A DNA stretch of 64,000 nt. Source: Porodaedalea pini. Its lineage: Eukaryota > Basidiomycota > Agaricomycetes > Hymenochaetales > Hymenochaetaceae. The notes beneath the pieces are model-generated. The model saw only the letters and a list, made by a program, of their open reading frames with translations, did not search any database and was not told the DNA's origin. Each line of letters starts with the position of its first letter. The stretch's first letter is position 1. Both the position numbers and the translations under genes were made by a program. Positions 1-12,000 of the stretch are shown here, piece by piece. Where the stretch lies: positions 372,001-436,000 of the forward strand of contig NBAY01000007.1 of the NCBI GenBank assembly GCA_002794775.1. The letters run 5' to 3'.

Positions 1-590
1 CTGAGACGGTTTATTAAGGACTACAGCAAGGTGGTCCGACTGTTGACGTCGTTAACGGGCAAGAAGGACTGGGTATGGGAGACCGAACAGCAGGAAGCGT
101 TCGAGGAGCTGAGACAACGTCTCTGCTCACCTCCAGTCCTAGCCATCGCCAATGACGAGGGCCCTTCCGCGTAGAAGCGGACTCGTCGAACTTTGCACTC
201 GGTGGTGTGTTGTTGCAGAAGCAGGAAGGGAAGTGGAGGGTGATCGCCTACAGGTCAGAGGCACTTGAACCGGCAGAACGAAACTACGAGATCTACGACA
301 AGGAGATGCTCGCGATCGTTTCGGCGCTCAAGGAGTGGCGCAATACCTCCTTGGCGCTCGCCACAAGATTGAAATCTGGTCCGACCACGCCAACCTCACC
401 TACTTCAGGTCGGCGCAGAAGCTGAGCTATCGCCAAGCTCGCTGGCGGACTGAACTTGAAGAATTCGACTTCCACCTCGAACACAAGTCGGGCAAGACGA
501 TGGGCAAGGCAGACCTACTATCGCGCATGGCGGGCTATGATCAGGGAAGGATGACAACGATGGGGTCGTGTTCATCAAGGATAAGTGGTT
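1..590 (+). pseudogene. pol fragment: RT connection and RNase H, frameshifted
   Basis: This encodes the end of reverse transcriptase and the RNase H domain of copy 1, which would remove RNA from the RNA/DNA hybrid during retrotransposition. The matching segment of copy 2 (3490-4060) aligns base for base but shows single-base losses in copy 1: in the run CCCTTCC near 170, in the GGCGCAAT stretch near 340, and in the CAGGGAAGG stretch near 545. Each shifts the frame, so no continuous protein can be read here although all residues survive in one frame or another. It is either genuine decay or homopolymer-type sequencing error. Confidence 0.8.
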
Positions 591-704
591 GAACCGTGGA
601 GTGGTGCGGACATCGCGCGACGAGGTGATGGAACGAGTGGGTGAAGCGCAGAGGGCGCAGGACGAGTCGGAGAGGCCTACGGGTTTGGTGGAGGTCGACG
701 AGTT

Positions 705-2126
705 GTGGCGAATGAAAGGCAAGGTGTATGTTCCATCGACAATAAAGGAGGCCGTGTTGCAGGAGTGCCACGACTCGGTTCTGGCTGGTCATCCGGAGCG
801 TCGAAGACAGTAGAGCTCGTCCGTCGCGATTTCTGGTGGGCATCGTTGTTCTCCGACGTCCGAGCATACGTCCGAGGATGCGACCGTTGTCAACGAACGA
901 AAGCCTTAAGAACGTCGAGGTCTAGACCGCTCCATCCAAACGCTGTTCCTGAAGGACCCTGGGAAATTGTTACGGTCGACCTAATCGGAGAGCTCCCGGA
1001 CTCCAAGGGACACAACGCGATCTGCGTCTTCGTGGATAGGTTCTCGAAACAGATGCACGCGATCCCGATGACGACGAGGCTGTCAGCAGAAGGCATGGCC
1101 CAGCTGTACCGCGACCACGTCTTCCGCCTCCATGGCCTACCAAAGAAGATCATCCATGACCGAGGCACGCAGTTCGATGCGTCGATGATGAAGGAGCTGT
1201 ACAAACTTCTGCACATTGAAGGCAACCCGTCGACAGCGTACCATCCACAGACGGATGGTCAAACGGAACGTGTTAACCAAGAGCTCGAACAGTACCATCG
1301 ACTCTTTGTTAACCATCGGCAATCGGACTGGAAAGACTGGCTCCCCCTCGCAGAGTTTGCATACAACAACCGCGAACACTCAGCAACGAAGATGTCCCCC
1401 TTCTACGCGAACACAGGACGTCACCCCTTGAGCTTCGACACGACGCGAACCTCATCTGCTAACATGTCAGCGGAAGAATTCGCAAAGCACATCAAGGAGA
1501 CTCATCGCGTTGCTAAGGACAACCTAGTCAAGGCAGCAGAGGACATGAAGCGCTACCATGACCGGACAGCAGGAGCTTCAGTGGAGTACAGGGCTGGAGA
1601 CAAGGTCTTCCTTGACGGGCGAAACATCAGCACGGACTCGCCGACAAAGAAACTCACAGACAAATGGTACGGCCCCTTTGACGTCGTCGACAAAGTAGGA
1701 GCGAGCGCGTACAAGCTCAAACTCCCGAAGCGATGGAAAAAGGTCCACCCTGTCTTCAATGAAGCCCTGTTGAAACCCGCCGTCGAACCGTCCTTTGAAA
1801 GCCAGAAGCAACCGCCGCCGCCACCGCCAGACATCGTCAACAACGAGGAGGAGTACGAACTCGAGGAAGTCTTAGACTCACATCTACACCGAGGGAAACT
1901 ACAGTACCTTGTCAAGTGGGTCGGCTACAATGAACCTACTTGGCAGCCTGAGACGGACTTCGGCGAAAACGCGAAGGAGGCGATCACTGAGTTCTACCTC
2001 AAACATCCCGGTGCACCTCGGAAACTCGACATCCCTCGTCAACGACTCCGTCCACTCTTCGTCAACACCGAGCCTGACGACCGCGATCATGGTTGGTCGG
2101 GACGCCCAACCTTGAAGGGGGGGTAA
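705..2126 (+). CDS. chromovirus integrase with C-terminal chromodomain (partial pol)
   Basis: An open frame of 473 codons; real homology starts near 795, after a further small indel, and the first 30 codons are out of frame. It carries the end of the zinc-binding region (CDRCQ), the catalytic triad of a retroviral-type integrase (D in TVDLIGELP, D in HDRGTQFD, E in QTERVNQEL), a GPY/F-like module (WYGPFDVVDKV) and a chromodomain (EEVLDSHLHRGKLQYLVKW, then TWQPE) that in this family tethers integration to modified histones. The stop codon TAA abuts the LTR, as in copy 3. Length and order are normal for the integrase end of a chromovirus Pol. This portion appears undamaged, unlike the RNase H part upstream. 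Confidence 0.85.
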   Translation: MANERQGVCSIDNKGGRVAGVPRLGSGWSSGASKTVELVRRDFWWASLFSDVRAYVRGCDRCQRTKALRTSRSRPLHPNAVPEGPWEIVTVDLIGELPDSKGHNAICVFVDRFSKQMHAIPMTTRLSAEGMAQLYRDHVFRLHGLPKKIIHDRGTQFDASMMKELYKLLHIEGNPSTAYHPQTDGQTERVNQELEQYHRLFVNHRQSDWKDWLPLAEFAYNNREHSATKMSPFYANTGRHPLSFDTTRTSSANMSAEEFAKHIKETHRVAKDNLVKAAEDMKRYHDRTAGASVEYRAGDKVFLDGRNISTDSPTKKLTDKWYGPFDVVDKVGASAYKLKLPKRWKKVHPVFNEALLKPAVEPSFESQKQPPPPPPDIVNNEEEYELEEVLDSHLHRGKLQYLVKWVGYNEPTWQPETDFGENAKEAITEFYLKHPGAPRKLDIPRQRLRPLFVNTEPDDRDHGWSGRPTLKGG

Positions 2127-2539
2127 TGTTAGAACCTGAACTTTCACCTTTTCCTTTATTTTCCCTTTTACCATTTCCTTTATTATATTCGTCCTTTTCA
2201 TTATATTTACCCATCTTACACAATCATTCCCACACTGCCTTCATTCGTTCCATTCCCACTCATTATGTAATGTTAGGTAATATAGTCTCACGGTCGTCGC
2301 TATATAAGGTCTCAGGAATCGCATGAACTCCTTGTTCTGCTTTTCCTCTTACCTCCGCGACGACCTAGGTGAGACTCGTCCCCCTTGTATTAGTTTAGAC
2401 TTGTATTAATCCTCTTACCTCCACGACGACCTAGCCTGAGTAAGCGTGTCCCGAGTCTACGCTCGAGTATAGCACGTCCCAGACAACAGTCAGCCGAGGC
2501 CTGCCCAGTCCGAGTCGTCTCCCGGACTCCCGCCTAACA
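2127..2539 (+). repeat. 3' LTR of copy 1
   Basis: The LTR begins TGTTAGAACC just after the polypurine tract and ends CGCCTAACA, giving canonical TG..CA ends and a length of 413 bp. It has a TATA box at 2301-2307 and, 33 bases on, the sequence GTTCTGCTTTT (2334-2344), which is also present in copies 2 and 3 and in copy 3 matches the primer-binding site. Its sequence is of the same subfamily as the LTR at 20868-21293. Confidence 0.9.
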
Positions 2540-4995
2540 AAGACGGGTTTGATTGAATTCACCCGTTGCCCAGAGGAGTGCGCAATCGAGAAGGAGGATG
2601 TGAAAGAAACGAGGAGGGTGAGAGAGGTGCGAATGGACAAGGCGTCCTGGCCTGCATACCTCAACGACTACGCCGACGTCTTCTCAGAGAAGGGATTCGA
2701 GAAGTTACCTGAACACTGACCATGGGACCACATCATCGATCTGAAGCCCGATTTCAAGCCCAGTGACTGCAAGATCTACCCGCTCACGCCAACAGAGCAG
2801 CAGTCACTCAAGGACTTCCTCGACGAGAACTTGAAGTCTGGTCGCATCCGAAGATCCATATCGCCCATGGTGTCGCCCTTCTTCTTCATCAAGAAGGCTG
2901 ACAAATTGCTACGCCCGATCCAGGATTACCGTAAGCTTAATGACGGTACGATCAAGAACAAGTATCCCCTCCCTCTCATCGACGAACTTGTCGACAAGGT
3001 CAAGAAAGCGAAGTACATCACTAAGCTTGACCTTCGTTGGGGGTACTACAACATCCAGATCCGCGAAGGCGATGAGTGGAAGGCAGCTTTCCATACTAAC
3101 ATGGGCCTCTTCGAACCGACAGTCATGTTCTTTGGTCTTTGCAATGCACCAGCGACGTTCCAAGCTTTCGTCAACCACATCTTCAAGGGACTGATCTACG
3201 ACAACCTGATCATTGTCTACCTCGACGACATCCTCATCCTCTCACAAACTCTTGAGGAACATATCGAGACGTCGAGGCACGTCCTTCAGATCTTGTGAGA
3301 AAACGGCCTGTACCTGAAGCCAGAAAAATGCGAGTTCGACACCAAGACTGTGAAATACCTCAACCACATTGTCGGCAATGGTGAAATCAGGGCTGACCCG
3401 GCAAAGACACAGGTGATCACAGACTGGCCAGTCCCACGGAACCTCAAACAGCTGCAGCAATTCCTCGGCATGGGCAACTGGCTACGACGGTTCATCAAGG
3501 ACTACAGCAAGGTAGTCCACCCGCTGACGTCGCTGACGGGCAAGAAAGACTGGGTATGGGAGACCGAACAGCAAGAGGCGTTCGAGGAGCTAAGACGATG
3601 TCTCTGCTCACCTCCAGTCCTAGCCATTGCCAACGACGAGGGCCCTTTCCACGTAGAAGCAGACTCGTCAAACTTTGCGCTCGGCGGTGTGTTGTTGCAA
3701 AAGCAGGAAGGAAAGTGGAGGGTCATCGCCTACAGGTCAGAAGCGCTCCTGCCGGCAGAATGAAACTACGAGATCTACGACAAAGAGATGCTCGCGATCG
3801 TTTCGGCGCTCAAGGAGTGGCGGCAATACCTCCTCGGTGCTCGCCACAAGATTGAAATCTGGTCCGACCACGCCAACCTTACCTACTTCAGGTCGGCGTA
3901 GAAGCTGAGCTATTGTCAGGCTCGCTGGCAAACTGAACTTGAAGAATTCGACTTCCACCTCGAACACAAGTCGGGGAAGACGATGGGCAAGGCCGATCTG
4001 CTATTGCGTATGGCTGGCTACGATCAGGGCAAGGATGACAACGACGGCATCGTGTTCATCAAGGACAAGTGGCTGAACCATGGAGTGGTGCGGACATCGC
4101 GTGACGAGGTAGTGGAACGAGTGGGTGAAGCGCAGAGGGCGCAGGACGAGTCGGAGAGGCCAATGGGTATGACAGAGGTTGACAGTTTATGGTGGAGGAA
4201 AGGCAAGGTGTACATACCGTCAACGATGAAGGAGGCTGTGTTGCGGGAGTGTCACGACTCAGTACTGGCTGGTCATCTGGGGGCGTCAAAGACGGTAGAG
4301 CTCGTCCGTCGCAATTTCTGGTGGGCGTCAATGTTCTCCAATGCCCGAGTGTACATCCGAGGATGTGACTGTTGTCAACAGACGAAAGCCTTGAGAACGT
4401 CGAGGTCGAGACCACTTCATCCGAATGCAGTCCCCGAAGGTCCCTGGGAAATCGTTACGGTCGACCTAATTGGAGAACTCCCAGACTCCAAGGGACACAA
4501 CGCGATCTGCATCTTTGTGGACAGGTTCTCAAAGCAGATGCACACAATCCCAACAATGATGAGACTGTCAGCGGAAGGTATGGCCCAATTGTACCGCAAC
4601 CACGTCTTCCGCCTCCACGGACTTCCAAAAAAGATCATCCACGATAGAGGCACGCAGTTTGATGCGTTGATGATGAAGGAGCTGTACAAACTCCTGCACA
4701 TCGAAGGCAACCCGTCAACGGCGTACCACCCACAAACGGATGGTCAAACGGAACGCGTCAACCAAGAGCTCAAACAGTACCTCCGACTCTTCGTTGACCA
4801 TCGGCAATCGGACTGGAGAGATTGGCTCCCCCTTGCAGAGTTCGCGTACAACAACTGCGAACACTCGGCGACGAAGATGTCCCCCTTCTATGTGAACACC
4901 GGACGTCATCCCTTGAGCTTTGAGACAACGCGGACCTCATCTGCTAACATGTCAGCGGAAGAATTCGCAAAACACATCAAAGAGACTCATCGCGT
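2540..4995 (+). pseudogene. chromovirus copy 2, pol part 1 (RT, RNase H, integrase), stop-ridden
   Basis: This is the internal part of a second chromovirus, starting abruptly where copy 1 has inserted and ending where the 15-kb element has inserted. It reads through the end of the protease linker, reverse transcriptase (FTNM-like region, catalytic YLDD near 3215), RNase H and integrase (HDRGTQFD, QTERVNQEL). Compared with copies 1 and 3 it has premature stops near 2718 (TGA), 3296 (TGA), 3761 (TGA for CGA) and 3898 (TAG for CAG). Most are explained by C-to-T changes. Open blocks of 155, 137 and 410 codons remain between them, but no functional Pol can be made. Confidence 0.9.
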
Positions 4996-6436
4996 TGTAG
5001 CGCTTGATTCATGCTTAGGCGCCAGCCGTCCCAGCATACCACCCGCTTTATTTATTATTATATACAGATACAAACCCGATAAACATAGTCAAGCACCTCG
5101 TTTCATCACTGACTATCTTACACTTTGCATTTCACACGCTCGAATGGTCACACTCAGCCATTCGAGCGTCAATATACCTTCGAATCTTTCATATGATGCA
5201 GTAGTAACCTCATAAATACGTTCAAATACTTTCATACACCCATTCGAACACTCATACCACTTCCTAGTCACACTCAAACACTTTGTTTCCTTTATATTCA
5301 TTCCATATCCCACTATATGTGCGCTCGAGCACTCTTTCCACTTCATATCCACTCGTTCGAACGCTTACAGCGCAGCCGCATTACGCGGTTGGGCTCAGGG
5401 AACGCATTGGGTTCCACCATGGGTTGCTTGAACGGTTCCCGGGCCATCGACGTTGAATGTATCACGCTCAAATGACCGGATTCCGTCGTTCGCCGCATTC
5501 TCCATGGGGCTTGAGCGTTATTTATCATCGTCTATCACTTCCAGGGTGTGCATTCGTCGCCATCACGCCCCAGGAACATTCGAGGACGTTCGAATGGAGT
5601 TGTTGGAAGCACACATGATAAATTTCTCGGGTTTCATTGGTCTTTTTATTGATGTCGAACCATTATTCCCCTTCGAGTTTGTGACTCATCATGTTCTCGA
5701 GTCATTCCATCCCTAACATACGACTATTCTGACTCGAATACGCACCGCACGCACTCCCCTACCTCTGTATGTATGTTCGACGTCAGTACCGAGCTCGTTT
5801 CGCCTAGAGTATAAATAGTGCACACCTTTTGTACTCATTCGGTAGAGGGAATACACCCCCAGTTCACCACACAGTACACTTTTCGAGTCTCATAAGTCAT
5901 TCCCGTCTTCAGCTCATCTCTGCTCTGCCTTAGCGAGCTTCGCCAACTGCTCGAATAGCGCATTCGGTTCACCACATACGCTCGAAACCGATATTCCGAA
6001 ACTCCGAGCGCCCGACAAACCCAACAGGGTATTATACCTGCATACTTCCATCGCCCCACACGTTCGCCGCCTACTAAGAAGTTGCTCGACCGCATCGGGA
6101 TACGCTCGAACACCTTCGAGCGCGTTCGAACGCTCGACGAACACCATCCAGGGGTTCGAACCGTCCGAAACAGACTGACACGGCCCCGCACCTTCCTCAA
6201 CTTCAGACTTCAATCACTATAGTTATAGGGTCTGCGTCGAGAGCTCGATTCTGTCAGGATCGAGCGCTTTGGCAAAGTTTCTGAACCAAAAGAGCCATTG
6301 TCTCGAGCGTTCGGTCACTCCGTTTCTATTTGGTCATCCCTCCTCGACTATCGAGTCACCGCAGTCTCCCTTGGGAAGAATATAGATTCGCCCTTGAATC
6401 AACCATACGGTCTACAAAAGAGTCTGCATCGCGATA
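4996..6436 (+). repeat. 5' LTR of the 15.25-kb element
   Basis: The start is set by comparison with the 3' LTR and by the break in copy 2 integrase sequence; the end by the last shared base before the primer-binding site. It contains a TATA box at 5810-5818 (TATAAATAG), at the same offset (814 bases) as in the 3' LTR. The sequence is dense in TCGA, for example six occurrences in 6061-6180. Confidence 0.92.
5810..5818 (+). promoter_or_regulatory. LTR TATA box
   Basis: TATAAATAG, conserved at the identical offset in the 3' LTR (19623-19631). Transcription of the element would be expected to begin about 30 bases downstream, near 5842, placing the R/U5 part at roughly 600 bases. No other promoter-like box of this quality was seen in the LTR. 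Confidence 0.6.
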
Positions 6437-6439
6437 ACC

Positions 6440-6457
6440 TGGAGCCCACCGTGAGGG
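6440..6457 (+). promoter_or_regulatory. candidate tRNA primer-binding site
   Basis: Three bases after the LTR comes TGGAGCCCACCGTGAGG, whose first three bases complement the CCA tail of a tRNA. The position and the TGG start are those of a minus-strand primer-binding site. The matching tRNA was not identified. This contrasts with the self-primed chromovirus copy 3. Confidence 0.5.
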
Positions 6458-6461
6458 GGAC

Positions 6462-9029
6462 ATGGTGCCTTGCCAAAAGAAACCAGTCGAACCAAACATT
6501 CAACTGAGACACTCTCAACGAATCGCAGAAGCCAAAAGCCAAAGAAACACCAATAGACTCGTCTCTCAAACTCCATTTCCCTCATTCGAATCAGCCCGCC
6601 GGAGGACAGATACAACCTCCATGAGTATTGACCGGCCAACTTTACACTCCTTCGAACGAACCCAAGGCGGCAGCGAATCGCAAACCCCGGTCGAAAATAA
6701 CGAATCAATATCATCTGCCCCTCGAGGACACTCTTCAGTTCAAAGAAGCATACACATATCATCCCCTCTTCGATTTCCAGGAGGATTCACAGATCAAAGT
6801 CGTCCACGAACCCTGTCCACACACTCAAGGGAGGACAGCAGCCAGTCCCCATTAACCTCTATCGAACGATCATCCTTGAACTCGATCGAACACATTTTAC
6901 AGGTTGAATCGAGAAACAGTAGCAGCCCTAGCAGTTCAAGATCACTTGAAGGGAAGTCAGCCGCATCCTCATTTTCATTTACAGATAATACAGATCGATC
7001 TGGGGTAAGGTCAAACAAAGCGGACACATTCGAACACGAAGCACCAGGCTCCGTTCAGCCAGAATCGTCTCCATTTACTACTTCTCGACACTCTCGAACG
7101 TCGAATACATCAATCCCAACAGTCATGGCAAACATTCAGCCGGCTCCACTTCCGATGCCTCAGCCTGCGCCTCAGCCAGTACCTCCACATCTGACAGGAG
7201 CACAGGGGGAAGCTCAGGGCGGGCAACAGCCTACAAGACCCCTCCCAGACTTGGCAGATGCCACGAACCTGCCTATTCAAGGGGCACACCCTTTAGTTCC
7301 AAACGCAGCTATGCCAAACAGAAACGATAGGTGCGCACCTTCAATGGGCCCGGACACAGAACCAGAAGGTATCCCTCGGTTTTTCCAGGAAGTCAACATT
7401 CTTGGAATGAACGCCGGTCTCTCGGACATTGAAAAGATCAATTGGGCCCGCTATTATGCACCTGTCGGGGAGGAAAGGCTGTGGAGAGTCTTGCCGGAAG
7501 CTCGGGGTGGTAGCTTCGACGCCTTTCAGAACGCGGTCCTTGCATTTTATCCAACAGCAGTGGTACGATACCGGTATGGGGATATGGTGAACTTTGTTGC
7601 ACAGAACGCCAATCAAGTCATAATGAGCACAGCCGCTCTCGGAGAGTACCATCGGGGATTCCTGAGAATTGCCTCGTATCTGGTCGAAACAGGACAGATC
7701 TCCAGGCTCGATGAAAGACACTTCTACAGAGAAGGTCTACACCCTATCGTCAACGAGCAGCTCGAGCAGCAACTGAGGATCATCGACTATACGCACATCA
7801 TAGGTGACCCTTGGGACATTGAAGTCATTTACCAGGCACTCTACAGGCTCATTGCTGGGGGCGTGCTCATAACAGCAACAATTGCCAGCGGTGCAGGTGG
7901 GGGAATGTCCCAACGACCAGGCTCTAGTATCGCCCCGGCACACCCATATTCCGCCCGAACGTCGAATCTACCGATTGTCCCTCGGACATACCCTGAACCG
8001 GTCAAGCAAGAGCCATCTGAGATCAGTACGCTCACCCGACTGGTAGAAGGGCTGGCCTCTGAAGTAAGGGAGATGAAGAATGCATGATCAAACACATTTA
8101 GAAGGCAAGATTTCGATGACAGGAGGCCCCGGGAGAGAAACTATTACCCGATCGAGGGCCGAAACTTTCGAGGGGATGACTTTTCCCGAAGGAATGATTA
8201 CCCTAGGCAATCAAACGGATATGGGGACTCAAATAGGCCTTATCAGCAGAATGGATTGACAGGCACCGGATCAGGTGGACCTTATCCGTGCGGGGTATGC
8301 AAGTCAACAAGTCATGTGTTCAGAAATTGCCCCATCCAGGACAGACTCCTGAATCGGAAACTCATGATCTTAGATCAGAGAGGCTATCTTATCATGCCCA
8401 ATGGAGACAGACTTCCAAGCATGGGACAAGGGGCATCAATCTTGGACCACATGAATTCATACTACCAAGACCACCTGGACCAAGTACCAGCGGGCATCAC
8501 TATCCCTGTAGAAGTCTCCCAAATGAAGGATGCCCCTCCGCATTTGACGGCAAACCTGTTTGAGGTGCACTATCCAGCCGTTACAATGGCAGATGCAGTC
8601 GAAAGACGCCCAGAAATGGCTTTCATCGAAGAAGAAGTCGAGGAAGAACTAACTGCCACAGGCAAGAAGGTTCGATTTGACGGAATAGAGATCCCTGTAC
8701 TAAGGAACCACAGGGACAAGAGCCGTCGAAGGAGAAAACACAAGGTCCAGGTGTACCAGACTCCTCGAAGCACAGAACATCAGAAGCAAGGGTTGAGCCG
8801 GAAGACGACCCCGGTCAAGAACGAACTCGGGAGGGGGACAGACATTCAAGGAATTCCTTCCCAGACTCATCCTTTGCACGTTGCTCCTCCCAGACATCTG
8901 GACAGCAAATTCGAACGGCACTCGAGCTGCCCGGAGACGTTCGAAAGCAGCAATTCAAGTACGAAACGGCTGCTGCTGACCCGAAAATGGTTTCAAACAT
9001 ATTCCATAGGGTACTGGATTCGACTATAA
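6462..9029 (+). CDS. Gag of the 15.25-kb element (one in-frame TGA)
   Basis: The capsid/nucleocapsid polyprotein that would package element RNA. ATG at 6462 follows the primer-binding site directly. The first roughly 280 codons are Ser/Thr/Pro-rich, the next 200 form a helical capsid-like region (about 7330-7860), and a CCHC zinc knuckle with spacing CX2CX4HX4C (CGVCKSTSHVFRNC) lies at 8289-8330. An in-frame TGA at 8085-8087 splits the gene into 541 and 313 codons; the frame stays open across it, so this looks like a CGA-to-TGA mutation in an arginine-rich stretch, although readthrough cannot be excluded. The last roughly 280 bases overlap the protease frame, which is in -1, as expected for frameshift expression of pol. 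Confidence 0.8.
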
Positions 9030-12000
9030 CGATGACAGGAAGAGAACTTCTTGCGGCCTCACCTGATATTCGAAAAAAGTACAAAGATATGATGACGACG
9101 AAGCACAACCCAGTGGACAGCGGACCAACCGATGAAGGGACGGCGATGTACTCAATGGGACCTCGCCTAGGCTCCCCTGTATCATCCGACGATGAGGGCG
9201 AACCAGTTGCACCAGCCAATATGCCGGTGAGGGTCGTCGACTTGTGGCTCGACAGGAAGATCGAGGTCGAAGGACTCCTCGACTCCGGGGCATCGTTCAT
9301 CGCGCTATCCAGAAGTGCTTGGAAGAAGCTAGGGTCCCCGTCATTAAACGATCAAGGAATCACAATCGAAACCGCAGATGGGACGCAGTCGAAGTCGTTC
9401 GGTCTAGTCCCAAGGCTACGAATTGATATAGGGGTTTCTCAGTTGTCATCCAGGCCCAGGTAGTACACCCGGCGCCATTCGATCTGCTTCTAGGCAGACC
9501 ATTTTTCTCTCACTGTAAAGGGAAGCTTATCGACCTTGAACCGGAAACACAAATCCTCGAACTTGAACACCCATCAACGGGAATTAACATCTCTGTCCCA
9601 ACATGCATCCGTGTTCGCCAGCGACCGATCACGGTTGAAACTACGGATTTTTAGGAGTCGATGATTCGATTTCGAATTGAGGAGGCACCGAAAAATGACC
9701 AGAATCAGACGTAGCACGCATATACCCACTATTTATGGCTGAATCTATGACTCTCGAATCTCACACAGTCTATCTCTCGTTCGACTCTCAATCTATTGAT
9801 GTCTCTCTCGACGCGGAAAACCTACAAACATGGGGACGCCACCGGACAACGCTCAAAAATCTAGGAAATCACAATCCACAGTCTTGCCTCTCTTTTCTAT
9901 CGAACATATGTACGATAACGAGTCACTAGTGCCGGGGACATTTTTACTCGGGAAAGGCCAAAATACCTACTTCTAACAGCCACGAGGCGTCATACAAATA
10001 CAAAAAAGTCGCCGATAGAATCAAACCGATACCCACCACGCTGCCCGAAGAATACAGGATCGTTCGCCGAGCGCATCCACACCCTCTGCATGGAATGACC
10101 AAGCTCCCGACTCAGCCCCCTCCATTTACGCCTGGAAAGTGTTTCACCCAGGAATGTTACGACGAACTCGACATCGATCCTAGCGGCTTCCTATTGCCGG
10201 ACGAGCGAGCCCTAGCATATTGGGTTATCCGAGAACAGGAAATGGTGTTTGCCTGGGACGAATCTGAAAAAGGCGCACTCGATTATAACTACTTCGCCCC
10301 GGTCCTCATTCTGACCGTCAAACACATCCCCTGGGTACTCAAGAATATACCAATACCACCAGGGATCTTCAACCAAGTCATTAAAATTATCAAGGACAAA
10401 ATACAGTCCGGAGTGTACAAACCTTTGAACTCCTCGTACCGCTCTCGATGGTTTTGCATAGTCAAGAAAGACGGAAAATCCCTTTGACTCGTACACGACC
10501 TTCAACCACTAAACACAATCACGATTCGTGACCCATCCGTGCCCTACCCAACCGAACATATAGCGGAATCCTTTGGGCCCGAGCCTGTTATACCACACTC
10601 GATCTATTCGTCGCCTTTGACCAGCAAAAGCTCGCCATCGCATCCAGAGACTTAACAACCTTCCAGACTCCCCCGGAGCGCTCCGTCTCACCTCGATACC
10701 GATGGGATACACGAATTCCCAACAGATTATGCATGCAGATGTCACGTTTATCCTTCAAGACGAAATCCCAGATGTTGCCTTTCCATATATTGACGACGTA
10801 CCAATCAAAGGACCCGCATCCCATTACGAGCTCAAGAATGGATCATATGAAACAATTCCTCAGAACCCAGGAATTCGACGCTTTGTCTGGGAGCACCTCA
10901 ACGATGTGAATCAAGTTCTGCAACGAATCAAATCCATAGGCGCCACGTTCTCAGGCAAGAAGGTCATTATGGCTGCTCCAGAAGCTGTAATCGTCGGGCA
11001 CACGTGCAACTACTCAGGGAGGATTCCAGATACCGCTCGAGTCCAGAAGGTCGTAGACTGGCCGGCACTCGAAGACGTACACGACGTTTGAGCGTTCCTA
11101 GGCACTGCAGGAGTCATTCGACACTTCGTACCAGGACTATGCCCGTCTATCGTCAGAACTTAATCGACTGCTGATGAAAGACGTTCCATTTTTCTTTCAG
11201 GCCAGAAGCACAGGAATCGATGAGCCGGCTCAAACAAGCAGTCGCTTCGAGCGAGGCCATCCGACCCATAGACTACCAATGTGGTCGACCTGTGCTATGT
11301 GTGTGTCGACTCATCTGTCATTGGCTATGGCGGGATTCTTTTGCAGATTGGAGAAAACGGGGAACGGTTCCCTTCTCGGTTTTTCTCTGGAACGTTGGAA
11401 CAAGCGTGAAAGGAACTACTCCCAGCTGAAAATCAAATTATACGGGCTCTTTCGAGCACTCCACGAGATTCGCATCTACCTTGTAGGGCTCGATCACTTC
11501 TTCATCGAGGTCGACGCCAAGTACATTAAAGGTATGATTAATAACCCTGACCTTCAGCCCAACGCTACAATCAACTGATGGATCGCTGGAATTCTCCTGT
11601 TCTATTTTACCCTAGTCCACATCCCAGCAGCTCGACATGCCCCTTCAGACGGAATGAGTCGTCAAAAATGAGCTCCTACAGATCCACCTGACGACGACAC
11701 GTTTGAGGACTGGATTGACGAACAATATGCCTTCTTCTTCGTCGAATACAACGCATATATCCAGGACTCGCCAGCCTCCCGAAATCCTCGATCAGACAAG
11801 GGTCGAAAAGCCGACCTCGAACTGCCCATCTTCAAAGGTTCCTGGCAGATCCAAAACGACCAGAGGGGATGTCAGACAACGGCTTTCGCCACTTTGTTAC
11901 CAAAGCCACGCAATTCTTCGTTGCAGATGGGCAATTATGGAGGAAGCGTCGATCTGGACCACACCAACTCGTCCTGCCTCTCGAACGACGGTTCTCCGTC

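Larger units (their letters stand above)
1..2539 (+). mobile_element. Ty3/gypsy chromovirus copy 1, 3' part
   Basis: This is the 3' portion of a chromodomain-bearing Ty3/gypsy LTR retrotransposon that enters from the left window edge. Order seen: end of reverse transcriptase/RNase H (1-590), integrase and chromodomain (to 2126), polypurine tract (2114-2123), then a 413-bp LTR. Directly after the LTR the sequence resumes in the middle of the pol gene of a related element (copy 2), so copy 1 is inserted in copy 2. Its own 5' half and 5' LTR lie outside the window, so its target duplication cannot be checked. Family assignment follows from RNase H, integrase and chromodomain order and from alignment by eye with copies 2 and 3. 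Confidence 0.9.

Noticed and set aside
8085..8087. Programmed stop-codon readthrough in gag of the giant element
   Set aside because: The TGA is flanked by an arginine-rich stretch where CGA is expected, and other TGA-for-CGA changes are common nearby; mutation is the simpler reading.
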